Source: Astrocystis sublimbata
Taxonomy: Eukaryota > Ascomycota > Sordariomycetes > Xylariales > Xylariaceae
Assembly: GCA_022453515.1 (NCBI GenBank)
Contig: JAJNNY010000006.1
Location: forward strand, 310,001 to 374,000
Reading direction: 5' to 3'
DNA length: 64,000 bases
Of the stretch, positions 57,630 through 64,000 are shown piece by piece; position 1 is the stretch's first letter, and every line of letters starts with the position of its first letter. A program made the position numbers and the translations under genes. The notes beneath the pieces were generated by a model. It did no database searches. It saw nothing but the letters and a program-made list of their open reading frames with translations, and was not told the DNA's origin.

Positions 57630-60600
57630 CTAGCAATTAGGTAGCTTACAATCACACCGATAACTCGTCTTGAACTCCTCCATGCTCATTTCCTTCATTT
57701 CCTTGAGAAGTTTTTGCGAAGCCCTCATCTTCGCATACCTGGAGCTATCCGAATACGCGGATTCTCTAACCACCCCATGAATCATGACAGCAGCCACGAC
57801 TTTCGTGGCTGCAAACCCGCGTTCCTCGTCGTCCGTCTCTGAACACATGATCCTCCACTTCGTGCAGTGGAATTCTGTAGCAAGGGTGTAAGAAAGCAGC
57901 GTCACTGGATGGTTGTTGGCGTACGTGTCATACAGCTCCATGTTCTCAAAGTACGGCAGGAAATTTGTGTCGAAGAAGCGCTGCACTTCGTTGAAGTTGT
58001 ATTCACTGTCGACGAAAACGGCACCGATATACGACTCCACGATATCAGGCAGACACTTTGGAGGCCGCTTTTCTTCCATCCAGAAGTTGCGCGCGTATGC
58101 GGCACGGCCGAGGCCGGCAGCTTCAGCCCCGTCCTCGGCCTGGGTTCGGGCCACTGTGATGGCCATAACGTATTCGGCGACCTCCTTCTGCAGTCCGCCA
58201 GTCATGGACACCATGTGTTTCTGCAAACTGAGGGACACGCACAGACAGCCTAAGAACTGGTTCGATACCATGGCCATCTTGTGCTCTGTCAGCCATTGAG
58301 GATCGGCACCGGGGAATCGGTGGAAGAGATAGTCAACACAGAGCATGTCCAGCAGGGCGTCTCCGAGGAACTCTAGTCGCTGATAGTTAGGGATGCCTTC
58401 GTAGATAGAACCGTATGAGGGGTGCGTGAAGGCACTACGCAGCAGTCGCGGGAATCGAAACTTGTATGCCAGCTTTTTCTCTATCTCCGCGGCAAGGTTC
58501 AAATGTACGGCTCTGCAATGGGAGCTCTGCCACTCCGGGATCTTGTATGTAGCGTAGTATTCGCCCCACGAGTTCATCTTGTGATTTCTGTGATTGACGA
58601 ATTTTGTGACTGCTTGAATAGCCAGATCGAAGTTTCTTTGTTCATGCGTGGCCATGTATGCTGCACCTATGATTGCTTCACAGACGTCTGCTATGGATTT
58701 GTCAGCTAATGCGTGCGTGTCCTGGCTCTTATATCTTCTTCCCCTAAGTATCTCTAATCCTAGAGGGTACCAGTTGCTTCTATCGAGAGCTTTAGATCGG
58801 ATTGACTCCTCCAGCTTCATCTCTAGCGCATTGTTGAACAAATTCCTGTTGCATACAAGAACCATCCGATCTACGTGATGCTGGAACTCGTCCGAGTCGG
58901 GAATTTGAGAGAACAGGGAGATAGTGGTGCTCATTTTCAAGAATGCATCACCGAGAAATTCGAGGCGCTCATAATTATTACCCATGCCCCTTTGCAGGTT
59001 GACCTGCTCACATGAGTGCTCCTCAGTGTTATCACTGTCTTTAGTCAATGCCTCGAGAGCCAGGGCGGGAGGTAAACCTAGGCCCATTGACGTGCATGCC
59101 TCAAATGCGATGAGACTCGACTCGATCCGGTAGATTATGGCAGGCAAGTTGTACGCCATGGCAACAACATCGATCGGTAGCTGTAACCCAGCATTAGCAG
59201 TGTAACCACATAGCTGGACTTCATGAGACTTACAGGTGAGATCTTGAATACCTGTAACACCAAGAAACATGTTGTATCAACCTTGTCGTTAATATCGAAT
59301 TGATCCAGCAAGTTGCGGCGAAGTGGTAGGTATTCAGCTTCGATGACTGGCAGATCATCTCTTCTAGTCATCTGGTTTCTGACGTTCCGGAACAGACTAC
59401 TGATACTGGAGCTCCAAATATCAACAGTCACCTCCTTAGAATCCTTTGAACGATGTCTCCTTGGGAGACCTGGTAACTGAGGGTCTGTGGGCCGAAGATC
59501 AGGACGCTTGTACTTGGTGTAGAACTTCCGGGAGCCATCAAAGGTATCTACCACAAACTTGTCCTTGAACACATCTTCTGACTGCGTCTCCCATTCAATA
59601 TAACCCGGCGTGTTCTGAACTGCCCGGATACAATCCCAATCAATCACAGTACGCGAGTCTCTGCAAGACGTTGTGAGTTCAGCGTCATGTGAATAAGACA
59701 GAGGCGCTAGGAAGTATGGCATTTTCTCCGCATCGGAGACATATTCTTTACTGAATACATCTTTAAAGATTCGGAGTGTGAACTGATTCAAAGCCTCTAC
59801 CTCATCCGATCTGCAGTCCATTGCAGCTGACAAAGGGGTGCATTCAACACAAGATGTCCGCTCGTTGCCGAAGAATATTGGAAAAGTGGCCGTGCGGGGG
59901 AGCAAATGTCTCGTTAAAAGAGCCAAGGGCCGAGAGGGTCGCCCGAGTGCCTTAGGCTCTTGAAGAGTAATTACCGTGACGAAGAGTTTGTCAGGAAAGC
60001 CAAGGACTGACCACGCATTTGGCTTTCGTTTCATAGGGTACTCAGCTCGCTTCTTAGAGCTGATCGCTAGTCGAGCGTTCTGCATAACTGGAAGGCGTTT
60101 GGTGAACACTGATCGAAGATAGTCATCCAGGTGCTTTTGCTTCTTTAATTTCAAGCACATCTCAAAGGCCGCCGAGCACTTGGCGATTTGTTTCGACAAG
60201 ACACGTCGTCCTATTGCACTTTTAATCGGGGAGCAGTTTGGAAGCACGACTTCACATTGAAACTCTCCTCCGACATGGTGGATAATGTAGTCTGCATTTC
60301 GATGAAGCGCATCAGGTGGATGTGGTAAAGACGACACGAAGTTGGCAAGTACTGCGATGCTACCTTTGTAATTCAGAACTGCTCCAGTAGAGGGAACTTT
60401 GTATGTTCGGTAGCTTTTCTCCTTGGACAAGTGGTATTCAATATCATAGTCATAGCCGGTAATGAGACGGTCTTGCGGTAGCAGTCTGCAAAAGTCACGT
60501 AGCTTATCTTCGTGGTCTTCGATCTCTGCGATAAGTTGTCGGTGAGCAAAATTCCCAGCTTCGACCATTGAGTAGAACTTGGAGTTTAGCTGGCGTGCGC

Positions 60601-62377
60601 GGCCCCTTGATTGGATATATTGGATGACTGTCTTGTACAAATCAAATCGGATGACGATATTACAATCCGGGATATCAATTCCCTCCTCGCCAGCGCTTGT
60701 GGCGAAAAGACAGTTTAGCTCACCATTGCGAAACTGTTTGATACTCAGCTTCTGCTCGGCCAACGACATGCCAAGGTCAACAGAGTTGCCATTGGTAGAT
60801 CCCATCTATCCGCAGTCAGTATCATATAGTTTAACTTGAAACTCGGTACCTACAAGACGTCCCGCCTTATAGCCCCGACGTTTCAATCCAGGCTGCTGAA
60901 ATAGGTCAGTAAGGAGCGCTACCGTGAGACGTTGCTCAGCGAAGATGACGCATTTGTCTCTCTCAGGGTCAAAATGCTCTTGGAGATGTTCAATTAGCCG
61001 TATGAGTTTATGGGACAGATGAAAGGGATCAATGTGAAGCTCGCCAGGGCTATGATCTGCCGTCAACTGAAAGGCTTGACGAATGATCTCAGTGTCGTCA
61101 TTATCGTCATTCGAGAATTGTAACAAATCCCCGTGTTTGGAACGACGCTCGATATCGCGTTCTGTTTTGGCTTCAATCCTCTCGGCTTCCTCTCTAGTAA
61201 GCCAGAGTTTCCAAACGCGGTCAGCAAGCCAACGCCCCAGCTCGGTAGTACATTCTCCAGAATAGGTGAGGATCTTGGAAAATGCAGGATGTGAGCCGAT
61301 AATCGAACGTAGTTTTTGGCAGAAGACGGTCTCGAAGGACGTTTTTATGCGGTGATACTCGATGAAGCCCTCAGCTGGTTTGTTGATGGCCGCTCTCGAG
61401 AAGACGGTCGGGTCATCTACTGTTGCAATCTCACAATGTAAAAGGCCTTCTAGTTGAGCAGCAGCAGCATGAATGTCGGTTTTGGCATCAACAGGCGAAG
61501 CCGTCATACCTAAAATCCGAGGTCGCTTGTGATCGCCACTCTCGAGTGTCGCGTAAAAGTCTTTCACAATTCTGGCGTAGGGGTGATTCTTCTTTGCATG
61601 GTGAGCTTCGTCAAATATGAGAAGATTGATATGCTCCATTCGGACGTAGGAGTGGCGTAGGCATTGATTGAGAACTTCGGCAGTGCATACGATGATTGTC
61701 TTTTCGTTGCGCGTCTCTTTCCAGAAATCCTGCGTGTACATGAAGGCGCCAGAATCACCGGTGAACGCGTCAATGGGAAAGTCGAGATTGGCTTCGAGGA
61801 CGCTATACTGTTGATGGACCAATGCAACCTTGTCAACCTGCATCGGTAGTCAGCTGCTTTGCCGTTCATGGGGAGTTGGTGGCATGAAAGGTGTTGACGG
61901 ACCAGAAAAAAGGCCAGCCTATGCTCATAACCGGCTTTCCTGTCATCGAGTTCTTTCTCTACAATGTGACGCAGTAGAAGCGCAGCTATGAGGGTCTTGC
62001 CAGCTCCTGGGCCTTTGGGTTAGCGATCTACGTAGACGAGAGCCAGATATGGACAAGAACAACTGACCTGTATCAAGCACGACAATCACATTCTTCTCTT
62101 TGGCCCTTTCAAACAGCTCTGTTTGGTATTCTCTGGGGCTGCTGATGATGACTGGCACATGATCCGATTGCTTCGACCCGGGCGTGGACGATCCGCCGAC
62201 CAACCCGTCGATGTTGGTTTCATCGTCCCTTTTGTATGTATCAACCCTCTGGTCTCGGAGCCAATCCGCAAAATTAGTCTTGTCCTGTGCAAGACCGGCG
62301 CTGGCAGCGAGCGCAGGCGGGATATGATGATGCTCTTCAATGAGCGCTTCGTCCTCGGAATGTGCGTAGTCGTCCAT
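57630..62377 (-). CDS. dcl1: Dicer-like protein 1 (RNA silencing)
   Basis: Cuts long double-stranded RNA into small RNAs for silencing. Five minus-strand exons (62377-62068, 62006-61903, 61837-60854, 60805-59234, 59180-57630) give 1506 residues, the full size for fungal Dcl1. The order is: helicase with DTGAGKT (about 102-108) and DEAH (about 214-217), MTASP, and QSRGRAR (about 531-537); a dimerisation domain around 610-700; then two RNase III domains, ERLEFLGD (about 1061-1068) with DVCEAI (about 1155-1160), and QRLEFLGD with [11 protein letters not shown] (about 1369-1379). The C-terminus ends [10 protein letters not shown], the Cys-rich tail typical of Dcl1. All RNase III acidic residues are present, so it should be active. 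No introns disturb the frame. ATG chosen is the first in frame; an extension starts at TTG. Confidence 0.96.
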
Positions 62378-63573
62378 GCTGGCTGTCAATGCGGGAGGTG
62401 GAATGTGGTAAAAGTTTGAGGGCGCAGGTGTCTTGAGTACATGTAACTGAAGAGTGAAGGTTCGTGCCTACTAGGGAGGAAGAGCAATTCTCAAGAATAA
62501 AGTATCGATGGCAAGCAAAACCTGTACATGCCTGCCTCCTGCTAAGGTGTGTGTACTTGTACTTGTAGGTTAACACCTAACTGATGCTGAGAGGAATGTA
62601 CTACTACTAGGTAGAGGTAGGTAGTGCAAACTGGCAAGCACCTTGTGCACCTAAGGTAGTAACATGGATGGATGCTACCGTAAGGATGGCATGAGTGTCT
62701 GTCAGTTGCGACCTATTGAAGCTTGTTTGTCATGTCAGTCTTACAGTATAGTACCTACCTAACCTAGATGCAACTCTTGCTTGCCATTTGCAGCAGCCTG
62801 TGCTAACAACTCTGGAGTTTGGGTACTTCCTTCGGTAGAAGCGAGTAGCGTAGTTTATCTGTTTGTAGACAGCATCTAGGCTGTGGGTGGTAGAGTAGGC
62901 GCTCGCTATGCTGCAACTTGGCAAGCACACCCGCAAACCTGTGAGGTCTTGTTTTGAAGCGTATTCAGCCTGAGGTATCCGTGTAAGTTACCCGACCCGT
63001 CCGTGTAAGTGTGCCCGCGTGTTTACAGCCCTGTCAGTTGCCTTGTGCAGAATGAGAATATAGACCTCGGAGTGAGACATCTCATTCACTAAGCATAAAC
63101 ATGATGATACTACGAGGCTCCTGGATGCTGAATTGGCTGCTAATTATCATGTACGCCCCTTGCTCTCAGTCTCCTTTTGGTTCCAACAAAAAGGTTGCAT
63201 GGCGATGCTTGGCATCTGGAGGGAAAGGTACCTCCTAGGGCTAGGTATGGCCTGGCCTGGCCAGACCAGGCCCCTGGAGGGCGCACGGCTCGCCCCACAG
63301 TCTCCCGACCCACCCCACTCCAACTCCAACTGGACTGGCAAGCTTGCTGGGAAGCTGGCATCTGGCTCGTCTGGTTTGCATCTCGGTCGCTGTTCAGACC
63401 AAACGTCACCCACCCACCCACTTGACTTGAAGAAGGCTCTCGGAAACCACATGTGCTTGTCTAGATCGCCTGAGTAGACACGCCGTACACATTCACACCA
63501 CGGCTTTATCATATTTTTACTGCATCTGCACGCAGGGACAGTGGCAAGGAGAGGGCGGCTACGTCGGGTTCCC
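62378..63573. promoter_or_regulatory. Divergent intergenic region, 1.2 kb
   Basis: Separates dcl1 (minus) from the TAP42-like gene (plus) and presumably holds both promoters. It has TACCTAGG-type motifs at about 62605-62626 and 62752-62770 and a CCTGGCCAGACCAGG palindrome-like run near 63250. No transcription-factor site was recognised. Confidence 0.5.
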
Positions 63574-64000
63574 ATGGCCGAAGAACCCAGGACGCTCAAG
63601 TCCGTGTACCAAGCGGCGGAAGGAAAACGCTTGGCAATCGAGGCCTCCTACGAGATCAACTCGTCAAGCTACCAAGACGATGTCGCAGCCGCTATCCAGC
63701 AATACGAGGACTGTGTTCGCATCATCGATAAGATTTCCCTCTTCAGTAGCAACGAGTCCCTCGAGGATGTCGCCACATCAGATCTACCCTATCTCCTGGT
63801 CTTGCATTACATCGCCGAGCTGGTCCAGAAAGTGTCATCCAGCTCGCCCTTGGAGCGACAGGGAATATTAGGTTCGGCCCGCGAATCCTATGAGAGATTC
63901 CTACACGTCCTAGATAGCTACTCGATACTGTCGCCGCAAGACAGCAAGCTGTTCGGCGAGTATAACGAGGACCCTAGCGGGTTTTCCACCGTCTCGACCA
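63574..64000 (+). CDS. TAP42-family protein, N-terminal part (continues past the window)
   Basis: The start ATG at 63574 (CCCATGG context) opens a frame that runs to the end of the window, about 142 residues. The sequence reads LKSVYQAAEGKRLAIEASYE, then AAAIQQYEDCVRIIDKISLF, DLPYLLVLHYIAELVQKV and ARESYERFLHVLDSYSIL. This helical, TPR-like pattern, with YLLV..Y..AEL and YE.FL..LD.Y..L, is that of the Tap42/alpha4 family, which binds PP2A-type phosphatase catalytic subunits downstream of TOR kinase. An intron may occur beyond the window. Residue conservation is good; the identification rests on pattern memory without a search. Confidence 0.85.
   Translation, partial: MAEEPRTLKSVYQAAEGKRLAIEASYEINSSSYQDDVAAAIQQYEDCVRIIDKISLFSSNESLEDVATSDLPYLLVLHYIAELVQKVSSSSPLERQGILGSARESYERFLHVLDSYSILSPQDSKLFGEYNEDPSGFSTVST

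Overview
The window is nuclear DNA from a filamentous ascomycete (Pezizomycotina), most likely a Sordariomycete. Evidence: most genes carry short introns of about 50-100 bp with GTAAGT-like donors and CTAAC-like branch points; the proteins include fungal-only families (2EXR, sedolisin prepro-protease, a fungal Dicer-like 1, a TAP42 homologue); and intergenic DNA is sprinkled with a short palindromic motif built on TACCTAGGTA. I assign no genus. I found no rRNA or convincing tRNA gene, no CRISPR array and no intact transposon.

Layout. 1-0.6 kb: 3' end of an aldo-keto reductase. 3.2-5.9 kb: a large Ser-rich conserved protein of unknown function. 6.6-12.1 kb: an accessory-looking stretch with a 31-bp inverted repeat, a small six-cysteine secreted protein, and a divergent pair made of a 2OG-Fe(II) dioxygenase with an in-frame stop and an MFS exporter whose reading frame cannot be joined by ordinary splice sites without losing a conserved motif. 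13.1-19.2 kb: housekeeping genes (S-adenosylmethionine synthetase, GPN3 GTPase, an Apq12-like membrane protein). 20.4-28.4 kb: three minus-strand genes (secreted sedolisin protease, a thiamine-diphosphate enzyme, a fungal protein of unknown role). 29.7-33.0 kb: a small Ser-rich protein and a Myb/SANT-like protein. 33-40 kb: gene-poor and partly AT-rich, holding one single-pass membrane protein. 40.1-44.2 kb: three plus-strand genes in a row (Cys-rich finger protein, short unknown protein, 2EXR protein), converging on a short-chain dehydrogenase. 45.9-49.3 kb: ubiquitin C-terminal hydrolase, then a basic coiled-coil protein with duplicated CxxC motifs. 49.3-54.5 kb: a 5.2-kb stretch with no gene I can support. 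54.5-57.1 kb: a Ser/Pro-rich unknown protein. 57.6-62.4 kb: a complete Dicer-like 1 gene. 63.6 kb to the end: start of a TAP42-family gene.

How the genes relate. Most neighbours are unrelated housekeeping or lineage genes with their own promoters. The one pair likely to have worked together is the dioxygenase and MFS transporter, which share a 0.78-kb divergent promoter region; both carry apparent lesions, so this looks like a decaying small metabolic or export locus. Dicer-like 1 would act in RNA silencing, TAP42 in TOR/PP2A signalling, and GPN3 in RNA polymerase II assembly; these roles come from family knowledge. Exon boundaries were read by eye from GT/AG signals, frame and family similarity.
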